Origin: Pseudomonadota bacterium
GTDB taxonomy: Bacteria > Pseudomonadota > Gammaproteobacteria > Burkholderiales > Rhodocyclaceae
DNA length: 35,057 bases
Reading direction: 5' to 3'
Assembly (NCBI GenBank): GCA_018262235.1
Contig: JAGTRY010000029.1
Location: 1-35,057 of the forward strand
How positions within the stretch are numbered: position 1 is the first letter of the stretch; the number at the start of each line of letters is the position of its first letter. Both the position numbers and the translations under genes were made by a program. Positions 1 through 8,705 of the stretch are shown piece by piece. The notes under the pieces were generated by a model. It ran no database searches. It was not told the origin of the DNA and was given only the letters and a program-made list of their open reading frames with translations.

Positions 1-860
1 ACACGCGCAAGCTGATCAACAGCCGGCCGCTGCGCGAGGTAAGCGCGCCCGACACAGGCTGCGTGCTCTCGGCCACAGCGGTGCATGTGGACTATCCGGT
101 TCCCTTGCCCGGTTTGCGCGGCTGGTTCCATAAAGGTCGTTTTACCGCCGTTGCTGCGGCCAGTTTCGCCCTGGCTCCCGGCGAAACGCTGGGCGTAATC
201 GGCGAATCCGGTTCGGGCAAAACCTCTCTGGCCCTGGCCATGCTGAATCTGACCCCCGCCAGCGGCACGATCCACCTTGGCGCCGAGCAATGGGGTCAAG
301 GCGGCAAGGCGCAGGAACGCATGCTGCGCCAGCGCATCCAGGTGGTCTTCCAGGATCCGCTTTCCTCGCTCTCACCACGCCTGACCATCGCCCGGATCGT
401 CGGTGAAGGGCTGGAGATTCATGCTCCGGCACTCACGCCAGCACAGCGTCGTGAGCAGATCATCACCGCCTTGCAGGATGTTGGGCTTTCCGAAAACGGC
501 GCCATCGAGCCCTTGCTGGACCGCTATCCGCACGAATTTTCCGGCGGTCAGCGCCAGCGCATCGCAATTGCCCGCGCACTGATCCTCAAGCCGCAGATTG
601 TGGTGCTGGACGAACCCACCAGCGCGCTGGACGTGACGATCCAGCAACAGGTTCTCAAGCTGCTCGCCGAGCTGCAGCGCAAATACCGGCTGGCCTACCT
701 GCTCGTCACACACGATATCGATGTCATACGCGCGATGGCGCACCACGTACTGGTCATGAAAGACAGCCAGGTCGTCGAGTCTGGCAGCCTGGAAGACATC
801 CTCCACCAGCCACGCAGCGATTACACCCGTACCCTCATCAGCGCTTCGGAGCCGGCCTGA
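1..860 (+). CDS. yejF: Peptide ABC transporter ATP-binding protein, YejF-like (C-terminal cassette; 5' end outside window)
   Basis: The reading frame is open from base 3, so the gene enters from outside. Its first residues (TRKLINSRP) match the linker that closes the first cassette of fused YejF-type ATPases; the rest is a complete second nucleotide-binding domain. Visible motifs are Walker A GESGSGKTS, Q-loop VVFQDPLSSLSPR, ABC signature FSGGQRQRIAIARAL, Walker B VVLDEPTSALD and the switch histidine in LLVTHDIDVIRA. The protein would power uptake of oligopeptides through a Yej/Dpp/Opp-type permease at the cytoplasmic face of the inner membrane. The internal GTG at 63 is not a start: homology runs straight through it. 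The permease and binding-protein genes should lie upstream. A DppF/OppF-type single-domain protein is the alternative, but the N-terminal extension favours YejF. Confidence 0.93.
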   Translation, partial: TRKLINSRPLREVSAPDTGCVLSATAVHVDYPVPLPGLRGWFHKGRFTAVAAASFALAPGETLGVIGESGSGKTSLALAMLNLTPASGTIHLGAEQWGQGGKAQERMLRQRIQVVFQDPLSSLSPRLTIARIVGEGLEIHAPALTPAQRREQIITALQDVGLSENGAIEPLLDRYPHEFSGGQRQRIAIARALILKPQIVVLDEPTSALDVTIQQQVLKLLAELQRKYRLAYLLVTHDIDVIRAMAHHVLVMKDSQVVESGSLEDILHQPRSDYTRTLISASEPA

Positions 861-930
861 ACGGTTAGCGAAAGAATGGTGTCCAGACACGGCGGATCTG
901 GCACGCCTGTTCCAGCCCCCAGACGGACGC

Positions 931-953
931 GTGTTGTTACTTATATACAACAC
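931..953. promoter_or_regulatory. Perfect 7-bp inverted repeat (GTGTTGT-N9-ACAACAC), operator-like
   Basis: GTGTTGT at 931-937 is exactly complementary to ACAACAC at 947-953 around an AT-rich 9-bp centre. It lies in the 363-bp gap between the ABC ATPase and the pectate lyase, about 270 bp ahead of the lyase start. There is no T-run after it, so it looks more like a dimeric repressor or activator site than a terminator. The rest of the gap to 1150 shows no gene. Confidence 0.4.
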
Positions 954-1157
954 AAAAACAGCAATCCCGATCAAGACCTGTCCGCCGCAATCGCCCCGTC
1001 AGAACATGCGGATAACCCCCGGGTAACGCCCCCTTTTCAGACAAGGCCTGCAGCCTGGTGCGGCGCTATCTGCCGGAGGGCCGACCGTCAGCGCGCACAA
1101 AAGCAAACTCGCAGGATCAAAACTGCTTCCCTGCTGTAATCATTATTCTTATACAGT

Positions 1158-1174
1158 GACAAGAAAATCTTGTC
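1158..1174. promoter_or_regulatory. 17-bp perfect palindrome GACAAGA-AAA-TCTTGTC at the lyase promoter
   Basis: Seven bases on each side of AAA are perfectly complementary. The site follows a plausible -10 element (TTATAC, 1149-1154) with only a poor -35 element, so it would cover the transcription start or the first bases of the leader. It ends 49 bases before the lyase ATG. This placement suits a repressor operator or a 5'-leader hairpin controlling the pectate lyase. The regulator is not identifiable from the sequence. Confidence 0.45.
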
Positions 1175-1223
1175 GTTGCGCTCAGAAGAACCGGCAACGA
1201 CTCATTTCGGGGGAGTACAAACA

Positions 1224-3665
1224 ATGTCCATCACACACACCATGAGTCTGGCGACGCTTGTTGCTGCCGCAGCAATCCTTGCCGCATGCGGCGGGGGAGG
1301 CAGCAGTACCGACAGCGCGACACCGGCAGCAAGCACGGGCGCTTCATCGTCCAGCTCATCGTCCAGTTCGTCGTCCAGTTCATCATCCAGTTCGTCGAGC
1401 AGCTCTTCGTCTTCCAGTTCATCTTCCGGCGGCACCATCTCCACAACGACCTGCCCGACCCTCAGCCTCAGTGCTACCGATGCGCAGACACTGACTGGCG
1501 ACAGCACGCCTCTGGACATCTCGGCGTATGGCGTGCGCAATTACTCGGCTCCGGCCCTCGTCGGTGGCTTGCATGACCCCAGCAATTATCTGGCGGCCCC
1601 CGTGTTGCCAACCTGGCAATTCGCTACCAGCGATCCGACCAATGGCGCACTGTCCAGTCTCGAATGCGATGTCGCACCGGATATCGGCTGGCACAGCTAT
1701 CGCCGTACCAGTGGCACCGCCAGCACCATCACGCATGGCAGAGTCATCGTCACGGGCGGACGCAATGCCACCCAGAATCACATCTACACCGTCTATACCG
1801 GTCAGCAGCTGGTCGCGGCCCTCAACGATGCCGGGCTGGCGCCCAAGATCATCCGCGTGGTCGGACACATCGATCTGCGCTGGAGCAACAGCAACAAGAC
1901 CTTTGCGGAATACACGAGCTATTCGGACCAGAAATTCGGCGGCTCGATCAGCATCCCGTCGAATACCACCCTGGTCGGCATCAATGATGCCAACGGCACC
2001 CCGGCCCGCATCACGGGAACCACCATCCTGATCGGTGCCGAACTGGGGACGACGACTTCAGTCATGGCCGGCGCCACCGGAGACCCCGAAACCGACTTCA
2101 AGAAGTGGATCTCGCTTGGCAACGACGGCGACCAGTACCCGACCTGGACCCGCAACGTCATCATCCGCAATCTGAAAATCGACACGCCCTGGGATGTCAA
2201 TCCTGAAGACTCCGGCAACGCCTACGCCGATGGCATGACCATCTCGCGTGCGCAGAACATCTGGATCGATCACGTTTCACTGACCGATGGCGATACGCCG
2301 GATTCGATCATCACCGACGGCAGTACCCGCCACGACGGCAACCTGGATATCGTGCGCGGCTCCGACTACGTGACGGTCTCCAACACCTTCTTTGGTGACC
2401 ACGGCAAGAACAGCCTGGTCGGCAATGGCGACTCCGGTCGTGCCTGGAGCGATCAGGACCGCCTGCATGTGACCTACACCGGTCTGTGGTGGTACGGCAT
2501 AGCCTCACGCCATCCGCTGATCCGTTTCGGCCAGCTGCACACCTTCAACAACCTCATGCAGGGCACCAGCAATACACCAAGCTATGGTCACAAGTTCGAA
2601 GGCGGTCTGGACGTCCGCTACAACTCTTCAGTACTGGCGGAAAACAACTTCCATCTTTTCACGGGGCTGAAAACCACCGAGCTTTGCGGCAAGATCATCG
2701 GCGGCAAGACGGGGCTGGGATTCCGTACGTCCGGCAACTTCTTCATCAGCGACAAGTACAACACCAAGGACTGGTCCTTGGCCTGGTCCGGCCCGATCAA
2801 CGTGGATAGCGCAGTCATCGCCTCTGCTTGTTCCGAGCTGCCGACAGCCGACATCACCTGGACTCCGCCTTACACCTACACCCCTGTGTGTGCCGCCCAG
2901 GCCCGCCGCAACATTGAAACCGGTACAGGGGCTGGCCGCATCGGTCTGTACGCCACGGCAGGAACCTCTACCGATACGCTTTCCAGCACCAGCTGCTACG
3001 AAAACAATGTCCTGAGTGGCAGCTCATCCAGCAGCTCCTCTTCCAGTTCCTCCAGCTCATCGAGCAGTTCTTCGTCGAGTTCGTCTTCGAGTGGCGGCGG
3101 CACGGGCACGGTGCTGACCTCGAACTGGTCGGATGACTTCTCCGTCGCCACAACCACCACCTTGTTCACGACGGGTTACGCCACACTGCCGACAGATACC
3201 AGCGTTGCCATGTATGGCAAGACTGGCGGAACCATCACGGTTTCCAGCGGGGTCATCACGCTCACCGGCGGACGCTTCACGATCGGCGCACTGAGCACCA
3301 CAGCAACGACATCCTCCTCTACCGGACCTCTGGGAATCTTTGACATCGTCGGCAAGACCTGCACCTTGACGGTCAACGCCGCCGCAGCGGGAACCGGGAC
3401 CGGTAAATTCATGGTGTACGTCGACAACAACACAACCTCGGTCGGCAATTCGCCACAGGCAACGGCCAGCTTGTCCAGCACCGGGGTCTCATCCACGTCG
3501 GGTTCCGTTGTCGTCAGCACGGCAGCAACGAATGTCGTGGCAGGTGACAACAGCTACGTCTGGACCCTCACGAATGCCAGCTACACGGGGGGCTCATTCC
3601 TGCAGATCCGGACGGAGTCCAGCACAACCGTCCAGCTCAACAGCATCAGCCTGAGCTGCATCTAG
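1224..3665 (+). CDS. Pectate lyase, polysaccharide lyase family 1, lipoprotein with two poly-serine linkers
   Basis: The 813-residue product would cleave polygalacturonate by beta-elimination outside the cell. Start ATG 1224 has GGGGGAG nine bases upstream; the longer TTG start at 1170 is in the palindrome region and is rejected. Residues 1-22 form a lipoprotein signal with lipobox LAAC (Cys22), followed by a poly-Ser tract (41-68). The PL1 beta-helix fills about 69-599: WIDH at 347-350, and RHPLIRFGQ at 429-437, which carries the conserved R-P-x-x-R-x-G pattern with the presumed catalytic arginine. A second poly-Ser tract (600-623) joins a C-terminal domain of about 190 residues rich in Thr/Ser and beta-strand, perhaps carbohydrate-binding, which I do not recognise. 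This architecture resembles Cellvibrio and Saccharophagus plant-wall enzymes. It appears to be a single-gene transcript ended by the terminator at 3691. Confidence 0.93.
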   Translation: MSITHTMSLATLVAAAAILAACGGGGSSTDSATPAASTGASSSSSSSSSSSSSSSSSSSSSSSSSSSSGGTISTTTCPTLSLSATDAQTLTGDSTPLDISAYGVRNYSAPALVGGLHDPSNYLAAPVLPTWQFATSDPTNGALSSLECDVAPDIGWHSYRRTSGTASTITHGRVIVTGGRNATQNHIYTVYTGQQLVAALNDAGLAPKIIRVVGHIDLRWSNSNKTFAEYTSYSDQKFGGSISIPSNTTLVGINDANGTPARITGTTILIGAELGTTTSVMAGATGDPETDFKKWISLGNDGDQYPTWTRNVIIRNLKIDTPWDVNPEDSGNAYADGMTISRAQNIWIDHVSLTDGDTPDSIITDGSTRHDGNLDIVRGSDYVTVSNTFFGDHGKNSLVGNGDSGRAWSDQDRLHVTYTGLWWYGIASRHPLIRFGQLHTFNNLMQGTSNTPSYGHKFEGGLDVRYNSSVLAENNFHLFTGLKTTELCGKIIGGKTGLGFRTSGNFFISDKYNTKDWSLAWSGPINVDSAVIASACSELPTADITWTPPYTYTPVCAAQARRNIETGTGAGRIGLYATAGTSTDTLSSTSCYENNVLSGSSSSSSSSSSSSSSSSSSSSSSSSGGGTGTVLTSNWSDDFSVATTTTLFTTGYATLPTDTSVAMYGKTGGTITVSSGVITLTGGRFTIGALSTTATTSSSTGPLGIFDIVGKTCTLTVNAAAAGTGTGKFMVYVDNNTTSVGNSPQATASLSSTGVSSTSGSVVVSTAATNVVAGDNSYVWTLTNASYTGGSFLQIRTESSTTVQLNSISLSCI
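1344..1427 (+). repeat. Poly-serine linker 1 (28 consecutive Ser codons)
   Basis: Twenty-eight uninterrupted serine codons using a mixture of TCA, TCG, TCC, TCT, AGC and AGT. The mixed codons show selection for the amino acid rather than simple slippage of one triplet. The tract tethers the catalytic domain to the lipidated N-terminus. Confidence 0.95.
3021..3092 (+). repeat. Poly-serine linker 2 (24 consecutive Ser codons)
   Basis: Twenty-four uninterrupted serine codons, again of mixed codon type, separate the pectate lyase domain from the C-terminal beta-rich domain. The two tracts share short sub-repeats such as TCGTCCAGTTC-like units, so they could recombine with each other. Confidence 0.95.
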
Positions 3666-3690
3666 ACATCTGCCCAGAGATTCGCGCTTG

Positions 3691-3724
3691 AAGGCGGTGG
3701 TCGAAAGACCGCCGCCTTTTTCTT
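3691..3724 (+). terminator. Rho-independent terminator of the pectate lyase gene
   Basis: GGCGGTGGTC, a GAAA tetraloop, GACCGCCGCC (one G-T wobble), then TTTTTCTT. It starts about 25 bases after the lyase stop codon. Confidence 0.93.
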
Positions 3725-3962
3725 GGCGCGACGACATCTCCCGGCAGCACGCGTGCACGCAGCCTGCGTATCTGCGAGGCGCAGATGGGTCGGTTCAGAT
3801 GGGGGAAGAAGCCAGCCCATGGACAGTCCGGGCAGGCAGCCACACCGGGCAGGGAGAAACGGGCTTGGCGGGACCACGCGAAGTGATCGGGGAAGTCCGT
3901 ACAGGCATTCCTGCACGGTGTGGAAAACAGGTCAAACAAGAAGGGGCAGAACGCCCAGTGTT
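3725..3962. other. Intergenic stretch, no recognisable gene
   Basis: This GC-rich stretch between the lyase terminator and the small lysine-rich gene carries open frames on both strands, but none has a ribosome binding site, recognisable motif or plausible composition. There is a weak GGGC-N5-GCCC hairpin with a T-rich tail on the minus strand near 3938-3958, which might terminate the 44-residue gene. Confidence 0.4.
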
Positions 3963-4097
3963 TTAATGCTGCGGAATCGTGATCGGTTGCACTTCCTTGG
4001 CCATTTTCTTCGCATGCTTGGCCTCACGCTTTTCCTTCAGCGTCATCATCGGCGACTTCTTGGCTTCCTTACTGCTTTTCTGCTCTTTGTGACTCAT
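3963..4097 (-). CDS. Small lysine-rich hypothetical protein (44 aa)
   Basis: The frame reads MSHKEQKSSKEAKKSPMMTL, continues with a Lys/Arg/Ala-rich segment and ends in VQPITIPQH. A strong Shine-Dalgarno sequence (AGGAGAAAACC) lies directly upstream of the ATG, which is the main evidence that it is real. About one third of residues are Lys or Arg, so the protein is very basic and probably unstructured or helical. Short proteins opening with a similar -Q-K-S-N-K-E-A-K-K- pattern occur as hypothetical proteins in many proteobacteria. This is recalled, not checked, and I know of no assigned function. Nucleic-acid or ribosome association is only a guess from charge. It stands alone between the lyase and tex. 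Confidence 0.75.
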   Translation of the reverse strand: MSHKEQKSSKEAKKSPMMTLKEKREAKHAKKMAKEVQPITIPQH

Positions 4098-4373
4098 GGT
4101 TTTCTCCTGAAAACGATACAAGCGCGGTCATCGACGTCAGCGCATCCATGACAGCACTGTTCATCATAGACCTGTCACATCGCGCGCTACAGGGTGAGTG
4201 CCATGCAGGACAAAGCCGCAGTGGCCCCGCAACGCAGCGGCGGGCCCGTCACCACGGACAATTCACGTCCATGACCCGGTTCTGTAGCTGCGACCGGAAA
4301 TCCCGTCCGGCTTGATTCTGCGCAAATCATGACGGGGCTTGGCCAGCCAGTGACACGCACAAACGCAGGCGCT

Positions 4374-6716
4374 TCAGCGCTGTTTGGCCTTCGCGAACGC
4401 AGCAGCAAAGGCGCTGTTGGCAGGCGCTTTCTCCTGACGCGGTGCGGGCTGCGATTTGCCCCGCGGCGCGCTGTTGCGCGAGGCATCCACCGCACCGGCG
4501 GGCTTGCGCACAACTTCATCAGAGAGGCGCATGGTCAGCGCGATGCGCTTGCGCGCAAGATCCACCTCGACCACCTTCACCTTGACGATGTCGCCGGCCT
4601 TCACAACCTCCGCCGGATCCTTCACGAAGCGATTCGACAGCGCCGAGATGTGCACGAGGCCGTCCTGATGCACGCCGATGTCGACGAAGGCGCCGAAGGC
4701 GGTGACGTTGGTGACCACGCCTTCGAGCAGCATGCCGGCTTCCAGATGCTTGAGTTCCTCGACGCCCTCGCGGAAGACGGCGGTCTTGAACTCAGGGCGC
4801 GGATCGCGGCCGGGCTTGTCCAGCTCGCGCAGAATGTCCTGTACGGTGGGCAGGCCGAAGCGCTCGTCGGTGTATTTCTTCGCATCCAGATTCTTCAGCG
4901 TGGCCGAGTCGCCAATCAGTTCGTGCGCCTTTTTCTGCACGTCGGCCAGGATCTTCTCGACCACCGGATAGGCTTCCGGGTGCACGGCGGAGGCGTCGAG
5001 CGGGTTGCTGCCATTGCTCACGCGCAGGAAGCCCGCGCACTGCTCGAAAGTCTTGTCCCCCAGACGCGGCACTTTCTTCAGCGCGGCACGACTGCTGAAA
5101 GCGCCATGGGCGTCACGGTGCGCGACGATGTTCTGCGCCAGCGTGGTGTTGAGGCCCGAAATACGCGTGAGCAGCGCCGCCGAGGCGGTATTCACATCTA
5201 CGCCAACAGCATTGACGCAATCTTCCACCACCGCGTCGAGCGACCTGGCGAGCTTGCTCTGATTCAGGTCGTGCTGGTACTGACCGACGCCGATGGCCTT
5301 GGGCTCGATCTTCACCAGCTCGGCGAGTGGGTCCTGCAGACGGCGGGCAATGGAGACCGCGCCGCGCAGGCTCACGTCCAGCTCCGGGAATTCCTTGGCG
5401 GCCAGTTCGGAAGCTGAATACACCGAAGCACCCGCTTCGGACACGACGATGCTGGTGACTTTCGCCGCGCTTGTGTTGCTACTGACACGCTTGATGACTT
5501 CGCCGGCGAGCTTGTCGGTCTCTCGACTGGCCGTGCCATTACCGATCGCGATCAGCTGCACGCCATGTTTCTCGACCAGCTTGGCCAGCGTATGCAGTGA
5601 GCCGTCCCAGTCCCGGCGCGGCTCGTGCGGATAAACCGTCGCAGTGTCCAGCAACTTGCCGGTGGCATCCACCACCGCCACTTTCACGCCGGTACGGATG
5701 CCAGGGTCCAGCCCCATGGTGGTCTTGGCGCCCGCCGGTGCAGCAAGCAGCAACGCCTTCAGATTCTGCGCGAAGACGCGAATCGCCTCTTCCTCGGCGC
5801 GCTCGCGCAGCTTGCCCATCAGGTCCAGATCCATCGACAGCGCGAGCTTCACGCTCCAGGTCCAGCGTGCGGTGTCGCAAAGCCATTTGTCGGCGGCGCG
5901 ACCTTGGTCTTTTATGCCAGCAGCAACCATGATCTTGCGCTCGCAGGGGTTGGGTTCGGGCGAACGCGAACCATCTTCCGGGTCGGTATCCAGCGCCAGC
6001 TTCACGCGCAGGAATTCTTCGTTGCGGCCACGGAACAAGGCCAGCGCGCGATGCGAAGGAATGTTGCCGAGCTTCTCGGAGTAATTGAAGTAGTCGCGGA
6101 ACTTGGCCGCCTCGGGATCGTTCTCCTTGCCCTCGGCGACTTCGACGCGCACCACGCCATGTTCGCTCACATACTCGCGCAGGCTGCCGACCAGCTCGGC
6201 GTTTTCGGCGAAGCGCTCCATCAGGATCTGGCGCGCGCCATCCAGCACGGCCTTGGCATCGGCAAAGCCGGCATCCACATTCAGGTACTGCGCGGCGACC
6301 TCTTCCGGCTTCTGGGTTGGATCAGCCAGCAGCGCGTCAGCCAGCGGCTCGATGCCGGCCTCGCGGGCGATCTGGGCCTTGGTGCGGCGCTTCTGCTTGT
6401 AGGGCAGATACAAGTCTTCGAGGCGCTGCTTGGATTCGGCATTCTCGACATCCGCGCGCAGTTGCGGCGTCAGCTTGCCCTGCTCCTCGATGCTGGCCAG
6501 CACCGCGCTACGGCGCTCTTCCAGCTCACGCAGATAGCCCAGGCGCTCTTCCAGCGTGCGCAGCTGGGTGTCGTCCAGCCCGCCGGTGACTTCCTTGCGG
6601 TAGCGCGCAATGAAGGGCACGGTAGCCCCGCCGTCGAGCAATTCGATGGCGGCAATGACTTGACGGGGATGCGCAGCGAGTTCGGTGGCAATGCGGTGTT
6701 CGATGGACGGCAGCAT
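4374..6716 (-). CDS. tex: Tex family RNA-binding transcription accessory protein
   Basis: The product has 780 residues, the usual length for Tex/YhgF. The N-terminal helical region contains the hallmark [20 protein letters not shown] and the following [16 protein letters not shown] YqgF/RNase H-like fold begins near residue 335 ([16 protein letters not shown]), helix-hairpin-helix repeats follow at about 495-560, and an S1 domain lies at about 657-728 ([26 protein letters not shown]). The Lys/Ala/Pro-rich tail is typical. The ATG at 6716 is chosen because family homology starts there; the in-frame TTG at 6737 adds seven residues without a better ribosome binding site. Tex is a conserved cytoplasmic factor that binds nucleic acid and is thought to act in transcription and RNA quality control. 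It is transcribed in the same direction as mntH and dps. Confidence 0.97.
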   Translation of the reverse strand: MLPSIEHRIATELAAHPRQVIAAIELLDGGATVPFIARYRKEVTGGLDDTQLRTLEERLGYLRELEERRSAVLASIEEQGKLTPQLRADVENAESKQRLEDLYLPYKQKRRTKAQIAREAGIEPLADALLADPTQKPEEVAAQYLNVDAGFADAKAVLDGARQILMERFAENAELVGSLREYVSEHGVVRVEVAEGKENDPEAAKFRDYFNYSEKLGNIPSHRALALFRGRNEEFLRVKLALDTDPEDGSRSPEPNPCERKIMVAAGIKDQGRAADKWLCDTARWTWSVKLALSMDLDLMGKLRERAEEEAIRVFAQNLKALLLAAPAGAKTTMGLDPGIRTGVKVAVVDATGKLLDTATVYPHEPRRDWDGSLHTLAKLVEKHGVQLIAIGNGTASRETDKLAGEVIKRVSSNTSAAKVTSIVVSEAGASVYSASELAAKEFPELDVSLRGAVSIARRLQDPLAELVKIEPKAIGVGQYQHDLNQSKLARSLDAVVEDCVNAVGVDVNTASAALLTRISGLNTTLAQNIVAHRDAHGAFSSRAALKKVPRLGDKTFEQCAGFLRVSNGSNPLDASAVHPEAYPVVEKILADVQKKAHELIGDSATLKNLDAKKYTDERFGLPTVQDILRELDKPGRDPRPEFKTAVFREGVEELKHLEAGMLLEGVVTNVTAFGAFVDIGVHQDGLVHISALSNRFVKDPAEVVKAGDIVKVKVVEVDLARKRIALTMRLSDEVVRKPAGAVDASRNSAPRGKSQPAPRQEKAPANSAFAAAFAKAKQR

Positions 6717-6812
6717 GGAGTGTGAGGCATGAAGCAAGCGGGGCGCAGACTATGCCCAAGCCGCGCGCTCAGGGCAAGCCCTGGCGAGCTCCTGCACGCC
6801 TGCGATGTCCAT

Positions 6813-8129
6813 TCAAGCCAGCAGCGAACCGAGCAACCACAGGTTCGCGGCGGCAATGATCAGGAATATCAGCCAGGCCAATGCCTGGGTCACGCGGGCA
6901 TTCGCGAAAGCGCCCATCAGACGCCGGTTGCTGGTGAAGCGGATCAAGGGCCAGATCGCGAAAGGCAGCTGGAAACTCAGCACCACCTGGCTGGCAATCA
7001 GCAACTTGCCGACGCCCGCCTCGCCCAGCCAGAGGATGCCGAAAAAAGCCGGAATCAGGGCCAGCGAACGGGTGATCAGGCGGCGCTGCCAGCACGGAAT
7101 CTTGAGTTCGAGAAATCCCTCCATGAGGATCTGGCCGGCAATCGTGCCGGTGAAGGTGGAGCTCTGCCCCGAAGCCAGCAGGGCCACGCCGAACAGCAGG
7201 GACGCCAGCGCGCTGCCCACCAACGGATCGAGCAGATGATAGGCATCCTGGATTTCGGTGACGGTGGTGTGACCGCTGGCATGAAAGGCCGCCGCGGCGA
7301 GCGTCAGGATCGCGGCATTGACCAGCAAGGCCAGCAGGAGCGAGACCACCGTATCCAGCCGGGCCAGGCGCAGGGCAGAACGCAGGCTGGCGTCATCGCT
7401 GCCGACCCGGCGCGTCTGCACGATGGAGGAATGCAGGTAGAGGTTGTGCGGCATCACCGTCGCGCCCAGGATGCCGATGGCCAGATACACCGCGCCGGTG
7501 TCATGCACCGTCGCCAGGCGCGGTACGAAGCCCTGCATGACCGCCGCCCAGTCCGGCCCGACCAGATACAACTGGATCGCGAAACACAGACTGATGGTTG
7601 CAATCAGGCCGAGGATGATGGCCTCGATCTGGCGGAAGCCGTGACCCTTCAAACCCAGCACGATCACGGTATCGAAAGCCGTGAGGAGCACCGCATAAAG
7701 CAGCGACATGCCGAAGAGCAGGTGCAGGGCCAAGGCCGAACCCAGCACTTCGGCCACGTCACAGGCGATGATCGCCAGTTCGGCCATCAGCCACAGCATG
7801 CAATTGACCGGGCGTGGATATTCCGCCCGGCAGGTTTGCGCCAGATCGCGGCGCGCCACCATGCCCAGCTTCATGCTGAGTGTCTGCAGCAGGATCGCCG
7901 CCAGACTGGACGCCAGCACCACCCACAGCAAGGCGTAACCGTAGCGCGAGCCAGCCTCGATATCAGTTGCCCAGTTGCCTGGATCCATGTAACCGACCGA
8001 GACCAGCAGGCCCGGCCCGGCAAACTTCAGGATGCGTTGCCATAGCGGCGCATCGGCGCGCACGGCAACACTGCCCTGCACTTCGGACGGACAAAACGGG
8101 GCGGTGGCAAGGCTGGGCAGCTTGAACAT
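6813..8129 (-). CDS. mntH: Nramp-family divalent metal transporter (MntH, Mn2+/H+ symporter)
   Basis: This 438-residue polytopic inner-membrane protein has the two Nramp signatures: DPGN in helix 1 (VGYMDPGNWATDIEAGSRYG) and MPHNLYLHSS in helix 6, which coordinate the metal. It has about 11 hydrophobic segments, the usual number. It would import Mn2+, possibly Fe2+, with protons. Two ATG codons are possible. The one at 8129 gives the N-terminus MFKLPSLATAPFCPSEVQGS, which resembles family starts. The one at 8150 adds seven residues but sits two bases behind a strong hairpin and has no Shine-Dalgarno site. The gene follows dps in the same direction, which suits a joint role in oxidative stress and metal balance. 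Confidence 0.94.
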   Translation of the reverse strand: MFKLPSLATAPFCPSEVQGSVAVRADAPLWQRILKFAGPGLLVSVGYMDPGNWATDIEAGSRYGYALLWVVLASSLAAILLQTLSMKLGMVARRDLAQTCRAEYPRPVNCMLWLMAELAIIACDVAEVLGSALALHLLFGMSLLYAVLLTAFDTVIVLGLKGHGFRQIEAIILGLIATISLCFAIQLYLVGPDWAAVMQGFVPRLATVHDTGAVYLAIGILGATVMPHNLYLHSSIVQTRRVGSDDASLRSALRLARLDTVVSLLLALLVNAAILTLAAAAFHASGHTTVTEIQDAYHLLDPLVGSALASLLFGVALLASGQSSTFTGTIAGQILMEGFLELKIPCWQRRLITRSLALIPAFFGILWLGEAGVGKLLIASQVVLSFQLPFAIWPLIRFTSNRRLMGAFANARVTQALAWLIFLIIAAANLWLLGSLLA

Positions 8130-8152
8130 GAATGAGTATCCGCTGGACATGG

Positions 8153-8181
8153 AAACGGCACGCCGGATCGACGTGCCGTTT
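8153..8181 (-). promoter_or_regulatory. Perfect 10-bp hairpin between dps and mntH
   Basis: AAACGGCACG (8153-8162) pairs exactly with CGTGCCGTTT (8172-8181) around a 9-base loop. It begins 17 bases after the dps stop and ends just before the mntH start region. Only three T follow on the minus strand, so it is at best a weak dps terminator. It could also be a 5'-leader element or protein-binding site limiting mntH expression. Confidence 0.55.
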
Positions 8182-8198
8182 GAAGGAAAAACGCGTAA

Positions 8199-8705
8199 TT
8201 ATTCTTCGAGCATCACGCGCAGCATCCAGGCCGTCTTTTCGTGTACATCCAGGCGCTGGGTGAGCAGATCGAGGGTCGGCTGGTCGTTAGCCTTGTCGGC
8301 CAGTTCGAGCAGACCGCGCGCGGTGCGGGCGGTGGCTTCCTGCGCTTCGACCAGCAGACTCACCATTTCCATGGCCTTGGGTTCGCCCTTCACCGGTGCA
8401 ATGGTGGTGAGCTTTTCGTACTCGGCGTAGCTGCCCGGGGCCTTTACGCCCAGTGCGCGGATACGTTCGGCGATGATGTCCAGCGCATTCCACTGCTCGG
8501 TGTACTGGGCCATGAACATGGTGTGCAGGCTGTTGAACATCGGCCCGGTCACGTTCCAGTGGAAGTTGTGGGTCATCAGGTAGAGCGTGAAGCTATCCGC
8601 CAGCAAGCCGGAGAGGCCTGCCGCAATCGCGGAGCGATCCTTGTCGGAAATGCCGATGTCAATCTTGCCGGCGGGTACGGCTTTTTTCGGTTTGGTGGTT
8701 TTCAT
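8199..8705 (-). CDS. dps: Dps/ferritin-like DNA-protection protein
   Basis: The 168-residue protein fits the Dps family. Residues around LMTHNFHWNVTGPMFNSLHTMF and the downstream Asp/Glu set (WNALDIIAERIRALG) form the inter-subunit ferroxidase site with the conserved His and the H-W-N-V-T-G-P pattern. The Lys-rich N-terminus (MKTTKPKKAVPAGK) is the kind of tail that lets Dps bind DNA. Dps dodecamers oxidise Fe2+ with H2O2 and shield DNA. The start was chosen at 8705 because AGGAGG sits six bases upstream; the ATG at 8711 overlaps that Shine-Dalgarno sequence and is too close. It is followed by mntH. Confidence 0.95.
   Translation of the reverse strand: MKTTKPKKAVPAGKIDIGISDKDRSAIAAGLSGLLADSFTLYLMTHNFHWNVTGPMFNSLHTMFMAQYTEQWNALDIIAERIRALGVKAPGSYAEYEKLTTIAPVKGEPKAMEMVSLLVEAQEATARTARGLLELADKANDQPTLDLLTQRLDVHEKTAWMLRVMLEE

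Noticed and set aside
1202-1540. Minus-strand open frame opposite the first serine linker, rich in Asp/Glu/Leu
   Set aside because: It is the antisense of the Ser codon tract; it has no ribosome binding site and the plus-strand lipoprotein explains the region.
1344-3092. Serine tracts considered as a CRISPR-like or tandem DNA repeat
   Set aside because: They are in-frame mixed serine codons within a gene, without constant repeats or spacers.
3800-3900. Stretch with AGTCCGGGCAGG and AGGGAGAAAC resembling parts of RNase P RNA
   Set aside because: Only short fragments resemble the RNase P core; the other conserved segments and the closing helix are absent in the neighbourhood.
4374-5417. Long plus-strand open frame opposite tex
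   Set aside because: It is a high-GC antisense shadow; tex on the other strand has full-length family similarity.
6729-8045. Plus-strand frame opposite mntH
   Set aside because: Composition (Gln, His, Arg-rich) is that of an antisense shadow; the Nramp signatures are on the minus strand.
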